DNA of 64,000 nt, taken from the NCBI GenBank assembly GCA_002435785.1, contig DIUC01000032.1:34037-98036 (forward strand). Direction: 5' to 3'. The stretch is from Saprospiraceae bacterium UBA6168. Its GTDB lineage: Bacteria > Bacteroidota > Bacteroidia > Chitinophagales > Saprospiraceae. Position 1 is the stretch's first letter. The number at the start of each line of letters is the position of its first letter. Under the pieces are notes generated by a model, which was given only the letters and a program-made list of their open reading frames with translations, was not told the origin of the DNA and made no database searches. The translations under genes and the position numbers were made by a program. Positions 35,902-44,379 of this stretch are shown here, piece after piece.

Positions 35902-38900
35902 ATGAAAGCTACCATCAACCGCATTGCAATGTTATGGGCAGTCCTTTTGCCAATACTGGCTTCTGCCCAGACTTTTCCATCCTACCTCCAAGACAAAAGA
36001 AAGCTGCCCGATGGGCATCCCAAAATTGTCCAGCAAAATTTTGCCGAAGGCGAGCCAATACCCAATTTCCAAGCTCCACCGGCCGCTTTCCCCATCTGCG
36101 TGTTCGATGAAATGAACACAAAACATGCCCAGGAGCATCCAAGTTTTGGTGAGGCACTAAAGCATTACCTTGAAACGGAACTGCCCCTTTTGTCAGCAAG
36201 CAGTGCAGACAAAAGCATGGTAGAGCCGCTGCTGACTATTTCCGTGGTTGTACACATCATCCACAATGGTGAGCCGATTGGGCAAGGCCAAAACCTTTCC
36301 AATGCGCATGTTCAGGCGCAAATTGACATCCTCAACCAAGATTTTTCGGCGCTAAACAGCCAGTTCTACAACACGCCCAGCCAATGGATGGGCATAGCTG
36401 GCTTCCCGAATATCCAGTTTTGCCTCGCCAACAAAAAGCCCGACGGCAGCCCCACTAACGGCATTGACCGACAAATGATGACCGTGACGGGCACTTCTTG
36501 GAACAACAACAACATCAACTCCACCATCAAGCCAGCCATAAGATGGGACCCCTTGCGTTACTTTAATATTTACGTACTGCCAATACCGGGCACCACGGCG
36601 CAGGGTGGGGTGGTGGGCTACTCTAATTACCCCATCGTCGGGCAAATCGGTGGCAATTCCGATGGGGTCGTCATTGACTATCGGTGGTTTGGGGCGCCCG
36701 GGTTTCCTGCCTCTGGTTATCGGCCATTGACGCATGAGACTGGGCATTACCTCGGCTTGCCGCACCCTTTCAATGGCAGCTCTTGCAACTTGGACGATGG
36801 CATCGGGGATACCCCAAACATTGAAATTTCGACCAGGGACCTCGCCACGCTCAACTGTGCTTCCAGTTTTCCAAATGGGCCATCCTCCTGTGGCAATGAA
36901 CACCTCTACGTCAACTATATGGACTACGTGACCGAAAACTGTTACACCTCGTTCACCGCAGGACAGGTCAACGTCATGCGGGCAGTGCTAAACGGCACCT
37001 CATCAGGTTTTGGCTACGGGAGCCGCAATGGGCTGATACAGAATGCACCGCAACAATGCTCCATTCCCGGTATAGACGCTGGCATCACAAGGATTGTCAG
37101 CCCAGCGAACATCGCATGTACTTCGGGCCAAATTACCCCAGTTGTTACGCTTCGGAATTTTGGAACTGCCAATCTCACCACGGCAAATATTTTTTACAGA
37201 ATAAACAACAATGCGCCCGTGAACTTGGCTTGGCAGGGCAGCTTGTTTGCAGGGCAAAACCTTGACGTAAACCTTGCCCCGTTCGCCCCAACGGAAGGCG
37301 GTTACACACTGACGGTATGGACTTCACAACCCAATGGCCTTGCAGACCAGCGCCCAGCGAATGACACGACCGCCGCCAATCGTTTCACCTACATCGCCAC
37401 GGCTGCACCGATGTTTGAAGACTTTGAGAACGAGAGCGCTTTCCCAACTTCAGAGGGCATTTTTCAACTGAATGTTTCCAACGACGTGTTCGTTTGGCAA
37501 ATGACCGACGAGGCTTCTGGCTTTGGGCAGGGGGGCACTTCGGTCATGTTTGACAACTACCACGACTTCAACGGCACCAACCCAGGCGGCACGATAGATG
37601 CGCTGATTACCCGGCATTTTGATTTTACCAACCTGACCAATGCGATGTTGAAATTTGACGTTGGATATGCCCCGTACATTGAGGACATTGGCGATTCGTT
37701 GCTGGTGTTGGTAGCTACCAATTGCTCCCAAAACTTCAATCAGATTGTTTACAAAAATGGTGGGATGAACTTGGCAACAGCACCAATTACGACCGACCCA
37801 TTTACCCCAACGGCCTCCCAATGGCGCACGGAAATCGTTGACCTAAGTGCATACGATGGCGTGTCGGATGTCACGATTGCATTGGTCAACCTATCTGCCT
37901 TCGGCAATAGGCTATTCATTGACAACATTGGCATCGGGCGAAACTGCAACCTGCTGACTGCGACGGCTGTGAACCTGCAACCCGATGACTGTTCCGCAGC
38001 CTGCAATGGTGCAGCAACCATACAGGTTGCCAACCAAAACGGTGGGGCGCACTACCGATGGGAAGGCTTCCCCAACACTTTTGACCAAGCCACCAACACT
38101 GGGCTTTGCGCTGGCGCAAACACTGTTACCGTGACGGATGGTATAGGCTGTACAAAACAGGTTCTCCTGCAAATAGCGCAACAGCAAGCACCGCTCCTTG
38201 CCACCACATCTACCAATGTTTCGGTGTACAACGGAACAAATGGGACGGCCACTGTTATTGTAAGCAACGCCCCTGCACCTTATAGTTATGTATGGAGCAA
38301 CGGTTTTCAAGAGCCGAATACCAACACCACCAGTTCCACTGCCAATGGGCTGGCAGTTGGGAGCTACACCGTCACCGTCACCGCAGGCAACGGCTGCACA
38401 GCAACGGCCACGGTAGTAGTCGGCTCAGTCTGTACAGGGTTCACGGTTTCGACCAATATTCAGGCGCAGCCATGCAGCAACTCCTCAAATGGGGTTGTAA
38501 CGGCGGAGGCGCAGTCAGGAGCTTCACCGATAACCTTCAGTTGGAGCAATGGCCAGAACTCGGCGACGCTCAACAACCTTGGCGCTGGAAATTATAGCGT
38601 TACGGCCACGGATGCGAATGGCTGCCCAGCCACCACCACCATCAACCTGATGGCCTATCCTGCTATTTCCACCACCGCCACTGCCACCCACCAAACGGTG
38701 CTTGGCGTCAATGACGGGACAGTGACCGTCAATGCAAGCGGAGGAGGAGGAAGTTTTGTTTACTTGTGGAATAATGGGATGATTACGAATCCCATTACGG
38801 GTCTTGCCCCTGGCACATATTCTGTTACTGTGACCGATGCAAATGGATGCACAACAACAGCTTCATCCACGGTGAACTCGGTCAATTGTGGCGCATTCAC

Positions 38901-40776
38901 AGCTAGTTTGAATGTCGTAAACAATCCTTGTTTTGGTGCAAATGATGGCACGGCAACTGCTGTCACCACAGGTGGCAATTTGCCAGTGACCTATTCCTGG
39001 AGCAATGGAGCCACAACTGCCTCCGTGCAAAACTTATCAGTTGGCCCAATATCCGTTTCCATTACCGATGGGCTTGGGTGTTTGGTGGAATTGTCGGGGA
39101 ATGTGGTGCAGCCCTCCCAACTCTCTGCAAACCTAACTGCAACAAACGAAACCATGCCTGATGCAGATGATGGCACTGCTGCGGTTAGCCCAAGTGGCGG
39201 AACATCCCCATACAGTGTATTGTGGAGCAACGGCGCTACTTCACTAATCATCAACAACTTGGCACCGGGGACTTATGCCGTGACAATTACCGATGCAAAT
39301 GGCTGTACTTCCACCGGCCAAGCCACGGTGTTGGCTACAACCTGCTTCATTGGCCTTCATTTGGTTGCCACGCCAAACCCGTGCCCTGACCTTGCAAGTG
39401 GAAGCGCCACCGTGACTGTACAATCTGGAGGCACAGGCCCCTTCACCTACAATTGGTCGAATGGCGGCACTACGGCAACCATCTCTAACCTTGTTAGCAA
39501 TAATTATTTGGTAACAGTTACGGATGCTGGTGGGTGTACCACTACGGGGCAAGTTGCCGTGAACTCAAATGACACAACGCCTCCGACGCTTGTACTGCAA
39601 ACTGCCGTCATTGTTTTATTGGATGCAAATGGCACAGCGACCCTTAACCCCACCCAACTTGTGGCAAGCTCAAGCGACAATTGCAGCATGGTATTCCTCG
39701 ATGCTTCCCCTTCCGTTGTTGGCTGCCAAGACATTGGAACTGTGCAAGTTACCATTACTGCAACAGACAACAGCGGCAATCAAACAGTAGTCAGCACAGA
39801 AATTTTGGTTAAAGACCAATCTCCTCCAGCAATTACTTGTCCTTCCAATATCAATGTAACTGGGTGCGGGTTTGTGGATTATCCTGCGCCTGCTGCCTCG
39901 GACGATTGCAGCCCCCCATCTTCCATCTCCCTTACGCTTGTTAATGGTTTCAACAGTGGTCAGGTATTTCCAGTTGGCACAACGGAAGTCACTTGGTCTG
40001 CGCAAGATGAGAGTGGCAATGAAGCCACCTGCTCGTTTTTGGTGACGGTGGACTATGACCTTTCGGTTGATGCCCTATCCACCTCTCCAAGTTGTTATGG
40101 TGCCAGCAATGGCAGCATCATTTTGGAAATCCAGGGGGGTGAACAGCCATACCAAGCTACGTGGAATCAAGCCGGTGCGCCCAACAATTTGGCGGCAGGC
40201 TCCTATACCTACACCGTCACAGACAACAACGGATGCTCCATTATCGAAACCATTTTGCTCACAGAGCCGGGTGTTTTGAGTGTTCAAATTCAGGACATCA
40301 TTCCAGCAACCGCTGGACAATCCAATGGGCAAATAGATTTTCAGGTAAATGGTGGCACAGCACCCTTCACCCTGACTTGGCTACTTAATGGTTCACCAAT
40401 GCCTGATTTTGACCCGCTGGCAGCTGCCGCAGGTTCTTACCAATTGAAAGTGGAGGATGCAAACGGCTGCTTGCACCTTTCAGGTTTGATTGTTGTTGGG
40501 TCTATAAGCAGCGCCCATGAAGCAACGCTGGAACAACAAGTCCAGGTTTCGCCAAATCCAAGCAACGGGATATTTTACCTTGAAACGAAGGGAGTTTTGA
40601 CTGTGGCTGCGTTTAGTGTTTATGATGGGACGGGTAGGATTGTTTTAGCCTCGAAGAAGTTGCCAAAATCGACTTCCACAGAAGTCATTGATTTACAGCA
40701 GTTTACCACTGGTGTCTATTGGGTGAAAATCGTTGTAGGCGAGGGGATCGTTTGGAAGAAAATTGTAAAAATATAA
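35902..40776 (+). CDS. Secreted M43 (pappalysin-like) metalloprotease with SprB repeats, HYR and type A T9SS domains
   Basis: 1624 residues with a signal peptide (ending ILASAQ). The protease domain at ~100-370 has the zinc motif HETGHYLGLPH, with ligands His278, His282 and His288 and catalytic Glu279, and a Met-turn at VNYMDYVTENC, matching M43 cytophagalysin/PAPP-A enzymes. A CARDB-like domain follows, then an anchor-J/MAM-like sandwich (MFEDFENESAFP...LFIDNIGIG, ~500-680). Next come about seven SprB-type repeats, an HYR-like pair of domains (~1230-1385), and further SprB-type units. The C-terminal VSPNPSNGIFYLETKG...GVYWVKIV is a type A T9SS sorting signal. Predicted to be a cell-surface or secreted protease. 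Confidence 0.9.
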   Translation: MKATINRIAMLWAVLLPILASAQTFPSYLQDKRKLPDGHPKIVQQNFAEGEPIPNFQAPPAAFPICVFDEMNTKHAQEHPSFGEALKHYLETELPLLSASSADKSMVEPLLTISVVVHIIHNGEPIGQGQNLSNAHVQAQIDILNQDFSALNSQFYNTPSQWMGIAGFPNIQFCLANKKPDGSPTNGIDRQMMTVTGTSWNNNNINSTIKPAIRWDPLRYFNIYVLPIPGTTAQGGVVGYSNYPIVGQIGGNSDGVVIDYRWFGAPGFPASGYRPLTHETGHYLGLPHPFNGSSCNLDDGIGDTPNIEISTRDLATLNCASSFPNGPSSCGNEHLYVNYMDYVTENCYTSFTAGQVNVMRAVLNGTSSGFGYGSRNGLIQNAPQQCSIPGIDAGITRIVSPANIACTSGQITPVVTLRNFGTANLTTANIFYRINNNAPVNLAWQGSLFAGQNLDVNLAPFAPTEGGYTLTVWTSQPNGLADQRPANDTTAANRFTYIATAAPMFEDFENESAFPTSEGIFQLNVSNDVFVWQMTDEASGFGQGGTSVMFDNYHDFNGTNPGGTIDALITRHFDFTNLTNAMLKFDVGYAPYIEDIGDSLLVLVATNCSQNFNQIVYKNGGMNLATAPITTDPFTPTASQWRTEIVDLSAYDGVSDVTIALVNLSAFGNRLFIDNIGIGRNCNLLTATAVNLQPDDCSAACNGAATIQVANQNGGAHYRWEGFPNTFDQATNTGLCAGANTVTVTDGIGCTKQVLLQIAQQQAPLLATTSTNVSVYNGTNGTATVIVSNAPAPYSYVWSNGFQEPNTNTTSSTANGLAVGSYTVTVTAGNGCTATATVVVGSVCTGFTVSTNIQAQPCSNSSNGVVTAEAQSGASPITFSWSNGQNSATLNNLGAGNYSVTATDANGCPATTTINLMAYPAISTTATATHQTVLGVNDGTVTVNASGGGGSFVYLWNNGMITNPITGLAPGTYSVTVTDANGCTTTASSTVNSVNCGAFTASLNVVNNPCFGANDGTATAVTTGGNLPVTYSWSNGATTASVQNLSVGPISVSITDGLGCLVELSGNVVQPSQLSANLTATNETMPDADDGTAAVSPSGGTSPYSVLWSNGATSLIINNLAPGTYAVTITDANGCTSTGQATVLATTCFIGLHLVATPNPCPDLASGSATVTVQSGGTGPFTYNWSNGGTTATISNLVSNNYLVTVTDAGGCTTTGQVAVNSNDTTPPTLVLQTAVIVLLDANGTATLNPTQLVASSSDNCSMVFLDASPSVVGCQDIGTVQVTITATDNSGNQTVVSTEILVKDQSPPAITCPSNINVTGCGFVDYPAPAASDDCSPPSSISLTLVNGFNSGQVFPVGTTEVTWSAQDESGNEATCSFLVTVDYDLSVDALSTSPSCYGASNGSIILEIQGGEQPYQATWNQAGAPNNLAAGSYTYTVTDNNGCSIIETILLTEPGVLSVQIQDIIPATAGQSNGQIDFQVNGGTAPFTLTWLLNGSPMPDFDPLAAAAGSYQLKVEDANGCLHLSGLIVVGSISSAHEATLEQQVQVSPNPSNGIFYLETKGVLTVAAFSVYDGTGRIVLASKKLPKSTSTEVIDLQQFTTGVYWVKIVVGEGIVWKKIVKI

Positions 40777-40781
40777 TTTAT

Positions 40782-40814
40782 GCTGAGGTGGGTGGTTCTG
40801 CTACCTACCTCAGC
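40782..40814. terminator. Hairpin between convergent genes
   Basis: GCTGAGGTGGGTGG (40782-40795) pairs with CTACCTACCTCAGC (40801-40814) allowing two G-T pairs. It overlaps the last codons of the minus-strand helical protein gene, with AT-rich sequence beyond. Confidence 0.6.
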
Positions 40815-41526
40815 CTTCACTGATGGCAATTTCTTTTGCCAGCTTTTCCTTCCTCGCTATTTTCTGGTCGTTGTTGCTTTCGTAGAGGCAGTAGTTTTCG
40901 TACTTCAGTTTGTCCTTGTTGTCCCAGATGTCCTTTCCAATGTTGCAAAGCACGACCAACTCGTCGTAGATTTCGTTTCCAAGCTCCACCCTCCTCTCCA
41001 CGCCAATATCACGGTCCGCCACTTTATCCTGCTGCAAATTCACGGCATTCTCAAATGCTTGGCAGGCACCTGCTATTCGTCCCAGCACACGTTCGTTCAC
41101 GCCAACATCCTCCAAAAAGTCAATTTGCTGGCGAGCTACCCTAACAACTCTTCTTGCGCAAAAAATCAATTGTGCATCGGTCAGGTCTCCCAGCTTGGTG
41201 GCCCCGAACTTCCTGTAACGCCCCGACCGGTTGTTGAACTTGAGTGCCACCCTTGTCATCAAGCTGCGGATAGCAGCTTGGAGGTCGTCGCTGGATTTGT
41301 ATTTTTTTTCAGACAAAATCATTTGTTCTCCGACCAGTTCATCGTCGTCGGCCAAGTCACGAAAACGGTCTGCCAGTGACTTTAGCTTTTTCATCCGCTC
41401 CAGCCCAAAGCTGTATTGCTCGAAGTGCTCAAGGTCCCGGTGGGCGTAACGCAGGCGTTCAATGACTTGGAGGTGAAGGTCGGCGTCGGGATAGTTGTGT
41501 TTGCGATGGCTGCTTTGCTTTTTCAT
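40810..41526 (-). CDS. All-helical protein of unknown function
   Basis: 238 residues, highly charged and predicted almost entirely helical, without signal peptide or membrane segment. The C-terminal part RVELGNEIYDELVVLCNIGKDIWDNKDKLKYENYCLY has a GK.IW.....KY..Y.LY pattern that I recall from conserved uncharacterised Bacteroidota proteins. A perfect palindrome CATTGAC-A-GTCAATG (41524-41538) covers its start codon and could occlude initiation or act as an operator. The gene stands alone between a convergent protease gene and a same-strand glycosyltransferase gene 218 bp upstream. Confidence 0.6.
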   Translation of the reverse strand: MKKQSSHRKHNYPDADLHLQVIERLRYAHRDLEHFEQYSFGLERMKKLKSLADRFRDLADDDELVGEQMILSEKKYKSSDDLQAAIRSLMTRVALKFNNRSGRYRKFGATKLGDLTDAQLIFCARRVVRVARQQIDFLEDVGVNERVLGRIAGACQAFENAVNLQQDKVADRDIGVERRVELGNEIYDELVVLCNIGKDIWDNKDKLKYENYCLYESNNDQKIARKEKLAKEIAISEG

Positions 41527-41744
41527 TGACAGTCAATGGTTTAGGCCATTTTAAGTTTTGGCAAAGTTAAGCAAGATTTACAAATTGGAAACAAAAGTGT
41601 TTTTTATCGGTGAATTTAATTACTCAGATAAAGTTTTCTCAACCATTTTATTGTATTAAAAACAAAAACATCTCCATTTGAGGAATGGAATTTTTTCTGA
41701 AAGGAATGGAAGGAAGTAGGGTGGAGGAGGGAATACGCAGGCTG

Positions 41745-42944
41745 TCAAGCTGCCCGCTTGGATTTCTCCCAGACCACCGATTGGCGGCCCGCCATCAGCC
41801 GAAAAAAACCACGGTACATGGCATAGTTCATCACACAGAAGTAATAGGGCACGAAAAACGCCTTGATTTTCAATTGTTTGCGCTCAAACAAGTAGCCGAG
41901 AAGGGCAAACAGGTAGAAAATAACTTGGCAAAGAAGCATGGCTTTATAAGCAAGTGCCCCATTTTTTGCCAGAACTATATTAAGGAAGAATACGGTCGGA
42001 AGCGCCAACGGCGCCAAGGTCCACCTCAATACTCGGTGGGATAGGTACTGGAAGCTAAGAATGCCAAACTTGAAGGGGTTCAGGAGGCTGCGCAAACGCC
42101 AAACCGCCTGCAACGCACCCGCTGCAATCCGGATTTTCCGTTTTAGTTCCTCAGAAATGGAAGCACTGGACGATTCAACTGCGTAGGCATTAGGTTCGTA
42201 AACGATTTTATAGCCTCGCATGGCAACGCCCATTGTCAACACAAAATCCTCGATAAGCGTATCCTGGGGGACGTGCCTGTATTGATTTGTCCTGATGGAA
42301 AAAAGCTCCCCGGCGGCGCCAATAGTGGAGTAAAGCTCAGAGTCCCATTTCTTGAGCAGCGATTCGTATTTCCAATAAATACCCTCGCCTGCGCCTGTAG
42401 CATCGCCTGTTTCGCCAAGTGCTATGCGCTTTTCGCCAGCGACTGCACCTACTTTTGGGTAGGTGTAGTGCCGCACCATGTTGCGGATGGCTTGTGGGTT
42501 TACATCGGTGTTCGCATCGGTGAAAATGGTGATCGGCGCTTCCACAAATGCCATTACCCGCTCAACGGCTGCTATCTTGCCCTTTCGGGTAGGGCTGTGG
42601 AACAGCTTGATTGTTTGACCGGGCAGGGTAGGGTACTGCTCAACCAATGATGGGGTCTGGTCGTCAGAGCCATCGGTCACGAACCAAAACTCGATTTTGT
42701 CTTTCGGGTAATCGAACTGGAGGCAGTTTTTGATTTTTTCCTCGATATAATCCGCTTCATTGTAAGCAGCAACGATGAAAACCACATTTGGCAATTCTGA
42801 CTTCCCGGATATTTGCGTTTCCGGTTTTTTAAAAAATCGTTTGATTTTTATGAAGCCATACAAGCAGATTCCATAGCCAAGGTAGGCGTAGAACACGACG
42901 AAAATCAACCCCCAAAACATCAACTCCGGAAAATGCAAAATCAT
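41745..42944 (-). CDS. Family 2 membrane glycosyltransferase
   Basis: One N-terminal membrane segment (ELMFWGLIFVVFYAYLGYG), then a GT-A domain with VVFIVAAYNEADYIEEKI, the metal-binding DxD-type motif TDANTD, the acceptor motif EDFVLTM and a R..RW-type motif (SHRVLRW), then three C-terminal membrane segments. This is the processive-type GT2 layout (cellulose/hyaluronan synthase-like), adding sugars to a membrane-exported glycan, though the substrate cannot be deduced. No other polysaccharide genes are adjacent. A TAGCTTTG box sits about 17 bp upstream of the start. Confidence 0.88.
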   Translation of the reverse strand: MILHFPELMFWGLIFVVFYAYLGYGICLYGFIKIKRFFKKPETQISGKSELPNVVFIVAAYNEADYIEEKIKNCLQFDYPKDKIEFWFVTDGSDDQTPSLVEQYPTLPGQTIKLFHSPTRKGKIAAVERVMAFVEAPITIFTDANTDVNPQAIRNMVRHYTYPKVGAVAGEKRIALGETGDATGAGEGIYWKYESLLKKWDSELYSTIGAAGELFSIRTNQYRHVPQDTLIEDFVLTMGVAMRGYKIVYEPNAYAVESSSASISEELKRKIRIAAGALQAVWRLRSLLNPFKFGILSFQYLSHRVLRWTLAPLALPTVFFLNIVLAKNGALAYKAMLLCQVIFYLFALLGYLFERKQLKIKAFFVPYYFCVMNYAMYRGFFRLMAGRQSVVWEKSKRAA

Positions 42945-42960
42945 ATTTTTTGGTTCGGCA

Positions 42961-42968
42961 CAAAGCTA
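42961..42968 (-). promoter_or_regulatory. -7 box (TAGCTTTG) for the glycosyltransferase gene
   Basis: CAAAGCTA on the plus strand is TAGCTTTG on the minus strand, a full TAnnTTTG match. It lies close to the start codon, implying a short leader. Confidence 0.45.
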
Positions 42969-43102
42969 TGGAAAGGCAAGGATAGTAAGTGTTATCAAGC
43001 AATAACGTGTTTGACCTTGTAAAATTCGTACCACAATCCTTCTCATAGTTTACCGTTTTGGTTGTTTTTGAAAATTCGGCCAACTGGTTGAAGCCTTGGT
43101 TC

Positions 43103-43110
43103 TACCTTTG
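43103..43110 (+). promoter_or_regulatory. -7 box (TACCTTTG) for the MarR gene
   Basis: Full match to TAnnTTTG, 31 bp upstream of the MarR start codon. No -33 TTG at ideal spacing. Confidence 0.5.
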
Positions 43111-43141
43111 CAAATCAATTTTTTCAACAAAGCAATGATTC

Positions 43142-43594
43142 ATGAAAATTGAAGATGAAATAAAGCAAAAAAGCTTTGCCAACGAATACATCAAGGCGCA
43201 CATCAATGTACTGTTTACTGCCTCATGGCTTTCATCAGGTGCGGGAAAAGAGTTGAAAAAACTTGGGATTTCAGGGCATCAATTCAATATTTTAAGAATT
43301 CTTAGGGGAATGCACCCAAAACCAGGCAGCATCAAGGAACTTACAGAACGAATGATTGATAAATCCTCCAATGCTTCCAGGTTGGTTGATAAGCTCATCT
43401 CAAAAAACTTGGTGCTAAAGGCAAAGTGCGATGAAGATCATCGAAGGGCCGAAGTGGTCATTTCTGAAGAGGGCTTGGCTTTGCTGGATGTGGCGAGTAG
43501 GCGCATGGACGATTATACAGCATCCATTTCTGGAAACTTGACTGAAACAGAGGTATTGACCCTCAACAGACTGCTTGATAAATTGCGAGGGTGA
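43142..43594 (+). CDS. MarR family transcriptional regulator
   Basis: 150-residue winged-helix protein. Helices at the N-terminus (dimerisation), then the HTH with SIKELTERMIDKSSNASRLVDKLISKNLV and the wing KCDEDHRRAEVVISEEG match MarR. LSSGAGKELKKLGISGHQFNILRILRGMHP is the typical pre-HTH segment. MarR proteins usually repress adjacent genes and release on binding a small ligand. The next gene, yceI-like, starts 110 bp downstream behind an inverted repeat that could be its operator. Confidence 0.9.
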   Translation: MKIEDEIKQKSFANEYIKAHINVLFTASWLSSGAGKELKKLGISGHQFNILRILRGMHPKPGSIKELTERMIDKSSNASRLVDKLISKNLVLKAKCDEDHRRAEVVISEEGLALLDVASRRMDDYTASISGNLTETEVLTLNRLLDKLRG

Positions 43595-43657
43595 CTTTTT
43601 AAGACTTTTTTAAGAAGGAGCCCCAAACAATCTGTATTGACCTGCGTTTCTTAATCC

Positions 43658-43682
43658 GTGTACATACACAGAATTATCTTTC
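43658..43682 (+). promoter_or_regulatory. Inverted repeat plus -7 box upstream of the YceI gene
   Basis: GTGTA-CA-TACAC (43658-43669) lies immediately upstream of TATCTTTC (43675-43682), a one-base variant of TAnnTTTG. With one mismatch the repeat extends by two further pairs on each side. Its position within the promoter suits repression by the neighbouring MarR protein. Confidence 0.45.
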
Positions 43683-43704
43683 ACCATTTTAAAAAAAAGA
43701 TTTT

Positions 43705-44313
43705 ATGAAGAATTCAACTTCGATTATGGCCATTTTTGCAACTGTTGTTGCCTTTGTTGCCTTTTCTTTCACCTTAAAGCCTGGTTCAACACTGAAAGTT
43801 GACACATTGAATAGCAACGTCCAATGGACTGGCTATAAAGTGACTGGCCAACACAATGGCGTGGTCAATATCAAATCGGGCGCATTGTTGTATGATGACA
43901 AAGGCTTCTTTTCTGGAGGTTCCTTTGATATTGACATGACCTCCATCAAGTGCCTTGACTTGACGGGCGACATGGCTGGGAAATTGGAAGGTCACTTGAA
44001 ATCTGACGATTTTTTCGGCAGTGCAACCCATCCTACGGCAAAATTCGTCATCACCAAAGTTATACCAAGGGGAAAGCCAGGTGAGTACAAAGTCATTGGC
44101 AACCTCACTATTAAAACAACCACCAAAGAGGTGAAATTTGATGCCAACTTGGCTGAAGCTGACGGCGGCAAAATCATCGCTACCGGTGACATTAAGATTG
44201 ACCGCTCAGATTTCGATGTACGCTACGGCTCCGGTAGCTTCTTCGATGGCCTTGGCGACAAGACCATCTACGATGAGTTTGACTTGAAAGTAAAATTGAC
44301 AGCTGTTCGTTAA
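43705..44313 (+). CDS. YceI family protein
   Basis: The N-terminal hydrophobic segment (MAIFATVVAFVAFSFTL) is a signal peptide. It is followed by the YceI lipocalin-like barrel: LNSNVQWTGYKVTGQHNGVVNIKSG, ATHPTAKFVITKV and the C-terminal DFDVRYGSGSFFDGLGDKTIYDEFDL. YceI proteins bind isoprenoid-type lipids in the periplasm. Length (202 residues) is standard. Its likely regulator is the MarR gene just upstream. A strong terminator follows. Confidence 0.92.
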   Translation: MKNSTSIMAIFATVVAFVAFSFTLKPGSTLKVDTLNSNVQWTGYKVTGQHNGVVNIKSGALLYDDKGFFSGGSFDIDMTSIKCLDLTGDMAGKLEGHLKSDDFFGSATHPTAKFVITKVIPRGKPGEYKVIGNLTIKTTTKEVKFDANLAEADGGKIIATGDIKIDRSDFDVRYGSGSFFDGLGDKTIYDEFDLKVKLTAVR

Positions 44314-44332
44314 TCAGTTTCCAAATTGAATG

Positions 44333-44369
44333 AAAAAGAGGCGCTTGTGCAAACGAGCGCCTCTTTTTT
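44333..44369. terminator. Bidirectional hairpin terminator
   Basis: AAAAAGAGGCGCT (44333-44345) pairs with AGCGCCTCTTTTT (44356-44368), between convergent genes, with T-runs on both strands. Confidence 0.93.
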
Positions 44370-44379
44370 ATGGAAACTA

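Noticed and set aside
38200..39560. Periodic DNA similarity resembling a repeat array
   Set aside because: It is explained by tandem SprB-type protein repeats of 65-75 residues, not by a CRISPR or tandem DNA repeat.
43041..43062. TCTCATAGTTTACCGTTTTG, partly like the RNA elements and the LytTR core
   Set aside because: Only short matches, a single ACCGTT without a 21-bp partner and no terminator; likely chance in AT-rich intergenic DNA.
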